Positions 44,671-53,763 of a stretch of 64,000 nucleotides of DNA are shown piece by piece. Where the stretch lies: positions 248,001 to 312,000 of the forward strand of contig CP074575.1 in NCBI GenBank assembly GCA_018394315.1. Reading direction: 5' to 3'. A program made the position numbers and the translations under genes. The notes beneath the pieces were generated by a model. It did no database searches, had not been told where the DNA came from, and was given only the letters and a program-made list of their open reading frames with translations. The first letter of the stretch is position 1; every line of letters starts with the position of its first letter. Origin of the DNA: Mycoplasmatota bacterium (GTDB lineage: Bacteria; Bacillota_I; Bacilli_A; MAG-NZ).

Positions 44671-45654
44671 TTAGTCTAAGATTGTATCCATATCGCTTAC
44701 TTTACGAGTTCCTTCGTATCCTAAGAAAGTAATAGGAGCATAAGCAGCATGTGAATAAATATCGAAGATATCAGCGTTCTCAGGTTTTGAGATTAATTTC
44801 ATGAAAGCAATTTGAAGAGATTCAGCTAGCTTAACATTTACATGTTTAGCAACTTGAATACCATCATTTGCAATTTGATCACTAACAGCAATTACATCAG
44901 TTAATCCAAAGATATCTCCTTCAGTAAATGAATTGTGCATACGAGCATCACCATATAATGCAGCAATATCACACGTTTCGGCTTCTATTTTAGCAATTGA
45001 GTTACCATATCCACCAGCATCACTTGCATTAGGCATATCAACTATACCTTTGCCAAAGTTTTCTTCTAACCATAGGTTTGGATAAATATAACTTGCACTT
45101 GAAGTTGCTCCACCTGTACAGAAAGCAGCATCTTTTAAATCATCCCAAGTAAGTTCTCCTCCGCCATTAATAATTCCAGCTAACTCTCTACCTTTTGGAG
45201 ATTGACCAGCAATAATTATTGATCTGTAAGTAGTTGCATTTTTAGAATTAGGAATTTCCATTGTTGCTAATCCATCATTCCAGTCTTGTGCAGTTGTAGA
45301 ATTCTTATTTAAACTATTTCTTGCAGCCGCCAAGATTGGCACTAAAGCGTCTTGATAAGTTACATAAGTTCCACCTGGTAAAAATACAACATCCGCAGTT
45401 CCAGCTCTTGCAGCTTCTGCAGCAGCAGCATAATCAGCGCTAACGTCAATATTTATACTCTCAAAATTATAATCCAAATTATTTAATTCCGTTTTAAGTT
45501 GTTCAGCCAAAGGTGCAGTCACTTCTAAAATATCGACAGCATCTCTCGATGGAACAAATACTACGTTCAGCTCAGTTAATTCTTCATCACTAGTACACGC
45601 AGTTAATGCGAAAATAAAGACAAATAATACTAAAATACTTGTTAACTTTTTCAT
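44671..45654 (-). CDS. Phosphonate/phosphite-type ABC substrate-binding lipoprotein (PhnD-like)
   Basis: Protein of 327 residues with signal peptide ending ALTAC (lipobox near residue 20). LNVVFVPSRDAVDILEVT near 28 and GTADVVFLPGGTYV near 85 are PhnD-family ligand-site segments, and KDAAFCTGGATSSASYIYP near 170 is the conserved phosphonate-binding loop (normally TSxSG). GGGGAGG precedes the ATG. It lies 735 bases downstream of the permease genes, separated by decayed sequence, so it may have its own promoter. Ligand could be phosphate, phosphite or phosphonate. Confidence 0.9.
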   Translation of the reverse strand: MKKLTSILVLFVFIFALTACTSDEELTELNVVFVPSRDAVDILEVTAPLAEQLKTELNNLDYNFESINIDVSADYAAAAEAARAGTADVVFLPGGTYVTYQDALVPILAAARNSLNKNSTTAQDWNDGLATMEIPNSKNATTYRSIIIAGQSPKGRELAGIINGGGELTWDDLKDAAFCTGGATSSASYIYPNLWLEENFGKGIVDMPNASDAGGYGNSIAKIEAETCDIAALYGDARMHNSFTEGDIFGLTDVIAVSDQIANDGIQVAKHVNVKLAESLQIAFMKLISKPENADIFDIYSHAAYAPITFLGYEGTRKVSDMDTILD

Positions 45655-46389
45655 TTTTCCTCCCCGAGCTATCTCTTCAGTATTAGGCGCTCACCCCCAA
45701 TAGACCAATTGTGGTTTCGAATTTAATTTATTATAATTAAATTATATACTAATCCCTTTATGTATGCAATAAGTATCATTTAAGTGCCAAATGCAAAAAA
45801 CATTTATTTATATCATTAGCAACAAATAATCGATGTAATCATAGAAGAAAACAGCCGATTTTCGCTTCATGGTTATTTGTATCCATACACATACTCAAAC
45901 AACAACATGTAGAATTTAGGTTTATCTAAATCAGCTTCAATTATCAAACAAAATCGCACCAAAACCAAAAATGTTCTTCGCTATGTGTCACAGTGGATTT
46001 GAAAAGACTGACAATATGTGGATCGTCCTAAATAGAAAGCAAAATCGGAAATAATATCGAACCAACCCTAGAGATTATTGCCTCAGTAAATAGCACTTAA
46101 AAAGAATTACAAGACTAGCTTGATATTGCTATATGAAAAATGAGCAAAGGCATTTTACTAATATCAAACTTGCTTCAAGCTAGACTTCATAAACGCTCAG
46201 TAATTAAATTCATCAATGATATTCAATTGAGTTTCAGCGAAGCAGATATTTCATGCAATTCATTAGCTAACGATGTCAAAGTCTTTAACAATGAAATAAG
46301 AAGTCATTTAGACATACGTCTATCCTAATACGTTGTTGGTATTGGAGATTGACGGAAAAACAAGCCTTAGTTTATTTAAGACTTTTCTT
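45655..46389. other. Decayed mobile-element-like stretch within the phn operon
   Basis: Between PhnE and PhnD are 735 bases without an intact gene. The part nearest PhnD (45661-45730) is GC-richer and could fold (GGGGGTGAGCGCC, GATAGCTCGGGG); I cannot assign it to a known riboswitch. From 45835 to 46380 the plus strand has short frames with stops, including one at 46140-46328 (LLQARLHKRSV). They resemble a dead transposase, perhaps IS110-like, but I am not sure. Confidence 0.4.
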
Positions 46390-47211
46390 TTACGCTAATT
46401 TTTCTCTTATTACATTTGAGAAGAATTCAATAATTAATACCATTACTCCTAGTCCAATTAAATATGCACTAGCGTCACTAAATCTACCAGCACTTATAGC
46501 ATTTAATAATGGGCCACCAATACCACCAGCACCAACTAAACCTAGTACGGCAGCATTTTTAACATTAATTTCAAAACGATAAATTGCTGTTGATAAAAAC
46601 TGAGCTGTCAACTGTGGAATAATCCCAAATCTTATTTTTTGGAAAGTACTACATCCTGTAGCATCCAATGCCTCGAGAACGTTTTTGTTTATTCCCTCGA
46701 TTGCTTCTACATAGAGTTTTGTCATCATTCCAATCGATGTAATACCCATCGTTATAACTCCCGCAAAAGGACCAAAACCTGTAATTTTTATAACCGCAAC
46801 CCCAATAACGAATACTGGAAAAACACGAATTCCTGTTATCGTACCTTGGAAAAACAAATTCACAAATTTAGGCATTATATTTCTCGCCGCTAAAAATGCA
46901 ATTGGTATTGCCATTAAAGCTCCAAAAATAGTACCCAAAAAAGCAATCGCTAGTGTTTCTAATCCTAAAACTCTAACACTATAAGCATTATCTCCAAATA
47001 AAATTATTTTATTGGGTTCTAAAAAACTCCCTAACAATCTCATCGCAACTTCGAAACCTTTACCGTTAAAGCCGTCAAAGGAAATGCCCATTATCGACCA
47101 TAAAACTAAAATAATTACTGCCACAAAACTAATTATCTTTGCTCTAGACATCTTCGGAGCGTTGTTATATTGAGATATTACATTCTCGTTTACAATATGT
47201 TTTTCATTCAT
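46390..47211 (-). CDS. Phosphonate/phosphate ABC transporter permease (PhnE-like)
   Basis: Protein of 273 residues with six membrane segments and the permease loop in NVLEALDATGCSTFQKIRFGIIPQL near residue 175 (EAA-type). NAAVLGLVGAGGIGGPL near 225 is the PhnE signature. The ATG overlaps the stop of the first permease by one base (TAATG). With its partner it should form the membrane channel of the importer. Confidence 0.92.
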   Translation of the reverse strand: MNEKHIVNENVISQYNNAPKMSRAKIISFVAVIILVLWSIMGISFDGFNGKGFEVAMRLLGSFLEPNKIILFGDNAYSVRVLGLETLAIAFLGTIFGALMAIPIAFLAARNIMPKFVNLFFQGTITGIRVFPVFVIGVAVIKITGFGPFAGVITMGITSIGMMTKLYVEAIEGINKNVLEALDATGCSTFQKIRFGIIPQLTAQFLSTAIYRFEINVKNAAVLGLVGAGGIGGPLLNAISAGRFSDASAYLIGLGVMVLIIEFFSNVIREKLA

Positions 47212-48128
47212 TAAGCCAACCTCCTTCTAATAGCTTTACTTACCGCTTCTATAGAAAGAATGGCTACAAATACAACAAGCAAAATCATCCCAGATTGTTC
47301 GTAGTTATCACTTTGCAATGTTCTTTTTAAGATAACACCTATCCCCCCAGCACCAACGTATCCTAAAATAGTTGAATGGCGAATGTTGATATCGAAACAA
47401 TACAATGAATATGAATAATACACAGAAATAATTTCTGGCAAAATCGCAGTGGTAAACGCTTTGAGTTTTGTTACTCCTGTACTCTCTATAGCTTCAAATG
47501 CTCCTAAATCAAGAGTCTCGATATATTCATATAACATTTTTGTTAAAATACTAAAAGTAAATATACTTACAGCTATAGTTCCTGTCAATGGTCCACTTCC
47601 GGCTGCAAAAAGCAACAAAATTATTTGTGCGTAAACTAACATCGGGAATGTTCTTAATAAAGATAAAGACGCTTTTACGATATTAATAAAAAACATCGCG
47701 ACCTTAGTATCTTTATGCAAATTTGCACTAATAAAATAAGCAACAGGTAAAGATGCTATTGCACCAACAAAAGTTCCTAATAGCGCCATTCTTATAGTTT
47801 CAATCACCTTTAGAATAACTTCTGGATAATAACTGAAATCAGGTTTGAATATTCTTGATGTAAATTCAAAGATATTGGTGAAATTCTTAAAGAGTAAAAT
47901 GATATTAAACTCAGTAATATTAACGAAATATAAAATAATAATTAATAAAATAATCGATACATAAATGCTAGTACTTCTTGGTGGATCTACTTTAGTTCCA
48001 TCAGCAAGAACTACTTGCTTAGGCTTTGGAAGGATTCGGTCAATCACTGATGCGACGCTTTTCCAATTTTTCAAAAATGACTGCTTAAAACTCTTTGACT
48101 CATTCTTGCTACTAGATGTTTTTCTCAT
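47211..48128 (-). CDS. Phosphonate/phosphate ABC transporter permease (PhnE-like)
   Basis: Protein of 305 residues. The ATG at 48128 has AGGTGAG seven bases upstream; a GTG at 48137 lies inside that site. Residues 35-60 add a hydrophilic leader (RILPKPKQVVLADGT). Six membrane segments follow, with the loop GAFEAIESTGVTKLKAFTTA near 205 and STILGYVGAGGIGVIL near 260. Two distinct PhnE subunits are common in such operons. Confidence 0.92.
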   Translation of the reverse strand: MRKTSSSKNESKSFKQSFLKNWKSVASVIDRILPKPKQVVLADGTKVDPPRSTSIYVSIILLIIILYFVNITEFNIILLFKNFTNIFEFTSRIFKPDFSYYPEVILKVIETIRMALLGTFVGAIASLPVAYFISANLHKDTKVAMFFINIVKASLSLLRTFPMLVYAQIILLLFAAGSGPLTGTIAVSIFTFSILTKMLYEYIETLDLGAFEAIESTGVTKLKAFTTAILPEIISVYYSYSLYCFDINIRHSTILGYVGAGGIGVILKRTLQSDNYEQSGMILLVVFVAILSIEAVSKAIRRRLA

Positions 48129-48129
48129 A

Positions 48130-48897
48130 TTACTCACCTATGTAGTCATCATCTGTCAATTTTCTACCATAAACATGCGTCAAGATATCATCATCAACCT
48201 CTTCAACTGGTCCATCAAACACTATCCTACCATCACGAACACCAATTACTCTAGTTGCATACTGTAAAGCTAAATCCACATGATGCATGTTCGCAATAAT
48301 CGAGATTTTTTCTTGTTGATTTATATTTTTAAAATCATCCATTACTTGCTTAGCTGTAATCGGATCCAATGAAGCAACTGGTTCATCCGCTAAAATCACG
48401 TTAGGCTCTTGAGCAACAGTTCTTGCTAATGCAACACGTTGTTGTTGCCCTCCAGATAATTGGTCAGCTCTTATATAAGCTTTTTCTAAAATGTCTACTT
48501 TATTTAAAGCCTCTAAAGCTAGAATCTTATCTTTTTTAGAGTAAATACCTAATATCGTTTTCCAAAGTGGCATACCTGCAACTCTTGATGCTAAAACATT
48601 TCTTAAAACAGTTGTTTTACTAATTAAATTGAATGATTGAAAAACCATCCCTATCTTACGTTTGTAATCTCTTAATTCCTTGCCATGTAATGTATCTGGG
48701 TTAACACCATTAACAATTAATACACCTTCTGTTACATCGAGTATTTTATTTATGCATTTTAATAAGGTCGATTTACCTGCACCAGATAGTCCAATGATTG
48801 TAACAAATTCCCCTTGCTCAATTGTTGTACTAACATCTCTTAAAGCCACTGTTCCATTATCATACGTTTTACCAACGTTTTTAAAAATTATTGACAT
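48130..48897 (-). CDS. Phosphonate/phosphate ABC transporter ATPase (PhnC-like)
   Basis: Protein of 255 residues from the ATG at 48897 (GAGGTAG upstream). Walker A GLSGAGKSTLLK near residue 37, Q-loop MVFQSFNLI near 88, signature LSGGQQQRVALAR near 150, Walker B VILADEPVASLD near 170. It powers import through the two PhnE subunits that follow. The first gene of the operon; upstream lies a truncated lipoprotein gene and an IS21 remnant. Confidence 0.93.
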   Translation of the reverse strand: MSIIFKNVGKTYDNGTVALRDVSTTIEQGEFVTIIGLSGAGKSTLLKCINKILDVTEGVLIVNGVNPDTLHGKELRDYKRKIGMVFQSFNLISKTTVLRNVLASRVAGMPLWKTILGIYSKKDKILALEALNKVDILEKAYIRADQLSGGQQQRVALARTVAQEPNVILADEPVASLDPITAKQVMDDFKNINQQEKISIIANMHHVDLALQYATRVIGVRDGRIVFDGPVEEVDDDILTHVYGRKLTDDDYIGE

Positions 48898-48903
48898 TAA
48901 CAC

Positions 48904-49283
48904 TACCTCTTCTCTTAAATAATTATTTAGTATCTAGGTCATCTGCACAACCAATAATAAATAACATGTTATGTAACTAATTATCATTTTTTTCTTTTGA
49001 TAATTCCCTGAAGATATTCGATCCCAACCCTACTAATCATTCATTTTAATAATCTTGGATGTTTAGTCAGAGGACTTATTTATAGAATTGGAAGAACTAA
49101 TCTGACAAAGTTTCTCTCCCAATTAGATATTCAAGCAGTAATAACAATTCATATAAAGTATCTAACTGTAAAATGGCAACCTAAAATCGTATGAAAAAGT
49201 GAATTAAATATACAATGTCGTTCTGTCTTTTTGTCTACTCAAATCAACAATAAGTTAGATGATGTATTAAATTATTACGATGA
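48904..49283. other. Gene-free stretch with decayed sequence
   Basis: No intact gene. Short plus-strand frames just before the IS21 remnant (LDDVLNYYDEWRIMPVS at about 49255-49310) suggest that transposase decay extends into this stretch. The promoter of phnC must lie here but is not clear. Confidence 0.4.
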
Positions 49284-49541
49284 ATGGAGAATAATGCCTG
49301 TCTCAAGCCACTAATATGGTTTCTAATATACTCTTTCAAAAGAAAAAAGTATTTAAATCCTATAAACCAATTTGTGATTGATAGATACCATGCCCCACCA
49401 AGAACATATAAAGTAACTAATGAATCACTCGTTAGTTATAAGGGTAGTAAATACTCTGTACCTGTAGATTATATGTTTAAAGAAGTTACAATCGATCTTA
49501 GAGATTTTATACATTCTCTCATGGACATTTACACGAAGTAA
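49284..49541 (+). pseudogene. IS21-family IstA transposase, C-terminal remnant
   Basis: The frame reads YKVTNESLVSYKGSKYSVP then VDYMFKEVTIDL, the C-terminal beta-barrel of IS21 IstA (R-x-V...YSVP pattern). The catalytic domain, IstB and ends are missing. Confidence 0.7.
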
Positions 49542-49544
49542 ACA

Positions 49545-49628
49545 TTTATTTTTTTCTCCGCCACAAGCAGCTAATGTTAAAACTAAAATAATAGCAACTA
49601 CAAGTGTAAAAATTGTTCCATTCTTCAA
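49545..49628 (-). pseudogene. Lipoprotein N-terminus cut off by the IS21 remnant
   Basis: The minus strand gives LKNGTIFTLVVAIILVLTL then AACGGEKNK from a TTG start at 49628: a complete lipoprotein signal peptide. After about 28 codons the frame continues into antisense IS21 sequence. The gene lies directly upstream of phnC in the same orientation, so it may have been an earlier substrate-binding protein of that operon. Confidence 0.6.
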
Positions 49629-49743
49629 TCTTTTATTTTCCTTATTTTACCATAATTTGACCCAATTTTCAAATTTTTCATGCTATAATAGACAAAAAAC
49701 AACATAAATTCCTATTTTAGGATAAAATTTAACAGGTGATAAC

Positions 49744-51291
49744 ATGAGAAGATTCAAACTAACTATCTTACATACAAGTGATGTTCATGGATATGTAATG
49801 CCTTACAATTACTCTAACAACAAAGACTCAAATATTGGATTATCTAAATTATCTACACTGATTAAGCAGTATAGGACTGAGAACTCACTATTGATAGATA
49901 CCGGTGATACAATTCAAGGTAGTGCACTTACATACTATTATTCATTAAATCAGGAAACCATCAATCCAATATCAAAAGTCTATAACTATCTTAATTATGA
50001 CTATTCTATTATTGGAAATCATGATTTTAACTATGGACAAACTTACCTTACGGAATTCTTAAAAGACTGTAATTCAAAAGTTCTTGCTGCAAATATATTT
50101 AAAAACAACTCAAAATTATTTGATTCTTTCGATATAAAGGAATTTGAAGATGGACCTACAGTAGCCATCGTTGGATTAACTACCCATTTCATTCCAAATT
50201 GGGAAAATCCTATTAACATAAAAAACATGCGTTTTGATCATGAACTTGAAACGTTAAAGTTAGTATTAAGTAACATAAGAAGAGACTACAAAGTTGATTT
50301 AATTATAGTTGGATATCACGGAGGCTTTGAAAACGATATAATCACTGGTCAGGCTATTCAAAATGAAACCGGGGAGAACAATGGATATAAAATGTTAGAT
50401 TTAGATATCGATGTATTACTCTCAGGTCATCAACATAGATTCTTAGCGGGTGAACAAGGTGGTGTTAGTTATACACAACCCGGGTTTAATGGAAGCCATT
50501 TAGGTTTAGTTGAAGTCAACTTTTCTTATGAGGGTAAGTGGAAAGTCGCTTCAAAAGAAACTAAAATAATCTCAACATCTTCTATCAAGGGTGACTCTGA
50601 AATCATTAAACTTATTAAAAACATAGAGACTAAAACTCAAGAGTGGTTGGATACTCCTATAGGAAGATTAAGTTCAGGTGACTGTTTAATTACTGATCCC
50701 TTACTTGATAGAATTAATAAAAACCCAATGGTGACTTTAATAAATTCTATCCAAATGGAAGCTACAAACACCGATATATCTTGTACTTCGCTTGGAAACT
50801 CAGTCATGGGCTTTAATGCTTTAATAACAATGCGCGATATAATTTCTACTTATATATATCCAAATACATTAGTGGTCTTGGAAGTGACAGGAAAAGACAT
50901 TAAAGACGCTATTGAAAAATCTGCGGAATTCTTTACGGTTAAAAACAACTCAATAGAAATCAGTGAACAGTTTATATCTCCTAAACTAGAACTTTATAAT
51001 TATGATATGTTCGATGGATTAGAGTATATAATCAATTTAAGTAATAAGATTGGTGATAGAGCAACTAAAATAACACATAAAAACGCTCCACTTGATATGA
51101 AAAAAAATTACAAAGTCGTCATGAATAATTACCGTGCTGCAGGTGGAGGAAATTATACTATGTTCAAGAACAAAAAAGTAATCAGAACGGTAGAAAAGGA
51201 TATGGTTGATATTATAGCTGATTATATTTTAAAGTACAAAGTAATTAATCTAGAAAGAGTAAATAATATTAAATTAGTAAAAAATGATTAA
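49744..51291 (+). CDS. 5'-nucleotidase/cyclic phosphodiesterase-like metallophosphatase
   Basis: Protein of 515 residues without a signal peptide, thus probably cytoplasmic, unlike UshA. Metal ligands are in ILHTSDVHGY near residue 8, DTGDTIQGSA near 52, IIGNHDFNYG near 90, VGYHGGFEND near 193 and LSGHQHRF near 225. The C-terminal 5'-nucleotidase domain (about 310-515) has NYRAAGGGNYTMF near 465. It should hydrolyse nucleotides or cyclic nucleotides. AGGTGAT precedes the ATG. Its downstream terminator is split by the ISL3 element. Confidence 0.92.
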   Translation: MRRFKLTILHTSDVHGYVMPYNYSNNKDSNIGLSKLSTLIKQYRTENSLLIDTGDTIQGSALTYYYSLNQETINPISKVYNYLNYDYSIIGNHDFNYGQTYLTEFLKDCNSKVLAANIFKNNSKLFDSFDIKEFEDGPTVAIVGLTTHFIPNWENPINIKNMRFDHELETLKLVLSNIRRDYKVDLIIVGYHGGFENDIITGQAIQNETGENNGYKMLDLDIDVLLSGHQHRFLAGEQGGVSYTQPGFNGSHLGLVEVNFSYEGKWKVASKETKIISTSSIKGDSEIIKLIKNIETKTQEWLDTPIGRLSSGDCLITDPLLDRINKNPMVTLINSIQMEATNTDISCTSLGNSVMGFNALITMRDIISTYIYPNTLVVLEVTGKDIKDAIEKSAEFFTVKNNSIEISEQFISPKLELYNYDMFDGLEYIINLSNKIGDRATKITHKNAPLDMKKNYKVVMNNYRAAGGGNYTMFKNKKVIRTVEKDMVDIIADYILKYKVINLERVNNIKLVKND

Positions 51292-51326
51292 CAAATGCTA
51301 GTCATTTTCCTATCGTAATTAAAAAA

Positions 51327-51336
51327 CCTAGAGTCT
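51327..51336. terminator. Left arm of a terminator split by ISL3
   Basis: CCTAGAGTCT, the complement of AGACTCTAGG at 52855-52864. Without the element the two arms would form a 10-bp hairpin with loop TAT between two convergent genes. Confidence 0.8.
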
Positions 51337-51339
51337 TAT

Positions 51340-52846
51340 GGCTGTAAAATTAAGTTTGGGGTAAGAGAGTTATTCTCTTATTTCAAACTTTTTTAATGGA
51401 AACAAAAAAAGTGCATAATAATCCGATATAATTTAAGCGCTCAAACCTAATTAGAAAGGAAATTATTATGCACTCAAATTCTATCACATTTAATAATGAT
51501 ATAAAATCTATTTTCAATATCCACGATAAATCTATAGTCCTAGATAACTATGAAATTATCGATGACTCAATAATCATTCATCTTTCAAGGAATCGCCAAT
51601 TAGTCAAATGTTCAGTCTGTGGAGAATTAACTGATAAGGTCCACGACTATTATATTCGCACTATTAATCATGGTGTTTTCAATAACCGTAAGTGTTTTAT
51701 TAAATACAAGCAACGTAGATATCGTTGTGATTGTGGTAAGAGATTCTCTTTACCTAATCAATTTGTTGAGAAGTACAATAAGATTAGTTCTAACTCTAAA
51801 TGGAGTATCATTAACGAGGCTATACTTGTTTCTTCTTTCAAAGACATGGGGAAAAGACTTAATATGTCTTCTACCACTGTAAGAAGAATATTTAATATGC
51901 ATTGTAAACAATCTAGAAAGTCTTTACCTAGAGTATTAAGCATTGATGAATTCAAAGGTAATAGTGGTGGATACAAATACAATCTAAGTATTTGTGATCC
52001 TTCTAATAGACAAATAATAGATATATTACCTTGTAGATATAAGGATTACTTACACCACTACTTTAGTACGTTTTCTTCTGAAGAACTAAGTAATGTAGAG
52101 GTTATTACTATGGATATGTATCATACTTACCACGATATTTGTAAGGAATTCTTTCCTAACGCTACTATAGTAATCGATACTTTCCACTTTGTTAGACTAG
52201 TTACCAATGCAGCTAATAATGTAAGGATTAGAATTATGAAGAAGTTTAATCGAATTGATAAGCAATACAAAGTCCTCAAATCTAGATGGAGATTATTTAA
52301 TACTAAACCAGATTGCATCTCGGATAAATGGATATTTGATAAAAGGAGTAAGCAATGGACAAGTGATTCATCATTACTTGATTACATGAGAAACATTCAT
52401 CCAGAGTTAGGTAAGACCAGAGAGTTACTAGAATCGTTTTATGAGATTGTTCATAACTCAAGCTATCCTACCGTTTATCATGAGCTCAATAATTGGATCA
52501 TTGAAGCGAAGAAAACTAACATTGGTGAAGTTAGAGAAGCAGCATTATCTATAGAAAGGTGGTTACCTGAGATAGTTAATTCGTTTATGATTAATCCTGA
52601 TACTGAAACTAAATACACCTCAGCCTTTATTGAAGGTAGTAATAACTATATCAAAGTGATAAAACGTACTTCATATGGATTTAGATGTTTCAATACTTTT
52701 AGAAACAAAATACTTTATCATCACAATAATTCAAGACATATTATATCTGCATAGTTATGCACAAAAAAAGGACATAGATTTTTTCAATCTATATCCTTAA
52801 ACTCTTACTCATTTATTGAGTTTACCCCAATCCTTGACTTAGAGCC
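51340..52846 (+). mobile_element. Complete ISL3-family insertion sequence
   Basis: Element of 1,507 bp bounded by imperfect inverted repeats (GGCTGTAAAATTAAGTTTGG at the left, GGCTCTAAGTCAAGGATTGG at the right, both going on to GGTAA). It is flanked by an 8-bp target duplication AGTCTTAT at 51332-51339 and 52847-52854. It encodes one transposase. Intact ends, intact gene and exact duplication indicate a recent insertion. Confidence 0.95.
51468..52754 (+). CDS. ISL3-family transposase
   Basis: Protein of 428 residues. The N-terminal zinc finger is CSVCGELTDKVHDYY near residue 46 with CDCGKRFSLPNQ near 86. The DDE domain has LSIDEFKGNSGGYKYN near 155, ITMDMYHTYHDIC near 208 (second acid) and TSAFIEGSNNYIKVIKRTS near 385 (third acid). 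It has AGAAAGGAAA upstream and its own TATAAT inside the element. The frame is undamaged. Confidence 0.95.
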   Translation: MHSNSITFNNDIKSIFNIHDKSIVLDNYEIIDDSIIIHLSRNRQLVKCSVCGELTDKVHDYYIRTINHGVFNNRKCFIKYKQRRYRCDCGKRFSLPNQFVEKYNKISSNSKWSIINEAILVSSFKDMGKRLNMSSTTVRRIFNMHCKQSRKSLPRVLSIDEFKGNSGGYKYNLSICDPSNRQIIDILPCRYKDYLHHYFSTFSSEELSNVEVITMDMYHTYHDICKEFFPNATIVIDTFHFVRLVTNAANNVRIRIMKKFNRIDKQYKVLKSRWRLFNTKPDCISDKWIFDKRSKQWTSDSSLLDYMRNIHPELGKTRELLESFYEIVHNSSYPTVYHELNNWIIEAKKTNIGEVREAALSIERWLPEIVNSFMINPDTETKYTSAFIEGSNNYIKVIKRTSYGFRCFNTFRNKILYHHNNSRHIISA

Positions 52847-52871
52847 AGTCTTATAGACTCTAGGTCATTAG

Positions 52872-53753
52872 TTATTCAATAAATTCACTGATTAACTTAG
52901 CTAATTCTTCTGGACAATCTACCATAGGAGAATGACCAGAATTTTCTAAAATTATTTTGTTTGCATCGCTTAAAGCGTTTACGGTTTCATCAACCATACT
53001 TTCTAACACAACTATATCTGAGTCACCCCATAAAGATAAAGTTTTTGCTCTTACATCTTTAATAGAGTCATCTCCTTCACATACACCATTACTGTGATTT
53101 GACATATTAAACGAAGTCAAACACCAATCTATATCTACAAGATTTCTTTGTTTCATAGTTTCACTTAGATATAACTTATCATCCTCTAAAGATGGATTAT
53201 TTACGTTATAAATAACCATATCCCAAATGCTTTTCATCGTTGCTACGTCGTTATTCCTTAGTGCAGTAATAATAGGTAAAACTTGTACCGCATCTAGAGC
53301 TAACTCTTCTTTAGTTGAATATGTTTCCCCAATGATTGGTTGTCCCAATTCATTTTTCTTGAATACTGGATATCCTCTAAATGAGGCTGACTCTACTAGG
53401 ATCAGTTTTTCACACATTTCTTTATACTTTGCAGCAAACTTCAAGGCAATTGCCCCACCAGTACTCCATCCTAGGATATGTGCTTTATCAATGTTAAGTT
53501 CTTCCATTAAAAGATAAATATCATCAGATAAATCCTCTAGTGAGTTAATGGCTACATTATAAGACGAGTCACCAAATCCACGTAAGTCTGGTGCTATAAT
53601 CTTATATTCAGTTTCAAGTAGTTCAATCAATGGTTTGAAATGAATCCCACTACTCATATTACCATGAATTAGAATTAAAACTTCCTTACTAGTACCACGC
53701 TCTATGTAATAATAAGTTTCATCATTAGTTAAACGTAAAGACTTCTTTTTCAT
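52872..53753 (-). CDS. Alpha/beta hydrolase
   Basis: Protein of 293 residues with oxyanion segment LIHGNMSSG near residue 28, nucleophile elbow LGWSTGGAI near 95 (G-x-S-x-G), acid probably in LWGDSDIVV near 235 and histidine in NSGHSPM near 270. It resembles the haloperoxidase/meta-cleavage product hydrolase group. It is the last gene of the thiolase operon, 10 bases after a second hydrolase, and may cleave a C-C or ester bond in that pathway. Confidence 0.9.
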   Translation of the reverse strand: MKKKSLRLTNDETYYYIERGTSKEVLILIHGNMSSGIHFKPLIELLETEYKIIAPDLRGFGDSSYNVAINSLEDLSDDIYLLMEELNIDKAHILGWSTGGAIALKFAAKYKEMCEKLILVESASFRGYPVFKKNELGQPIIGETYSTKEELALDAVQVLPIITALRNNDVATMKSIWDMVIYNVNNPSLEDDKLYLSETMKQRNLVDIDWCLTSFNMSNHSNGVCEGDDSIKDVRAKTLSLWGDSDIVVLESMVDETVNALSDANKIILENSGHSPMVDCPEELAKLISEFIE

Positions 53754-53763
53754 ACAAATCCTC

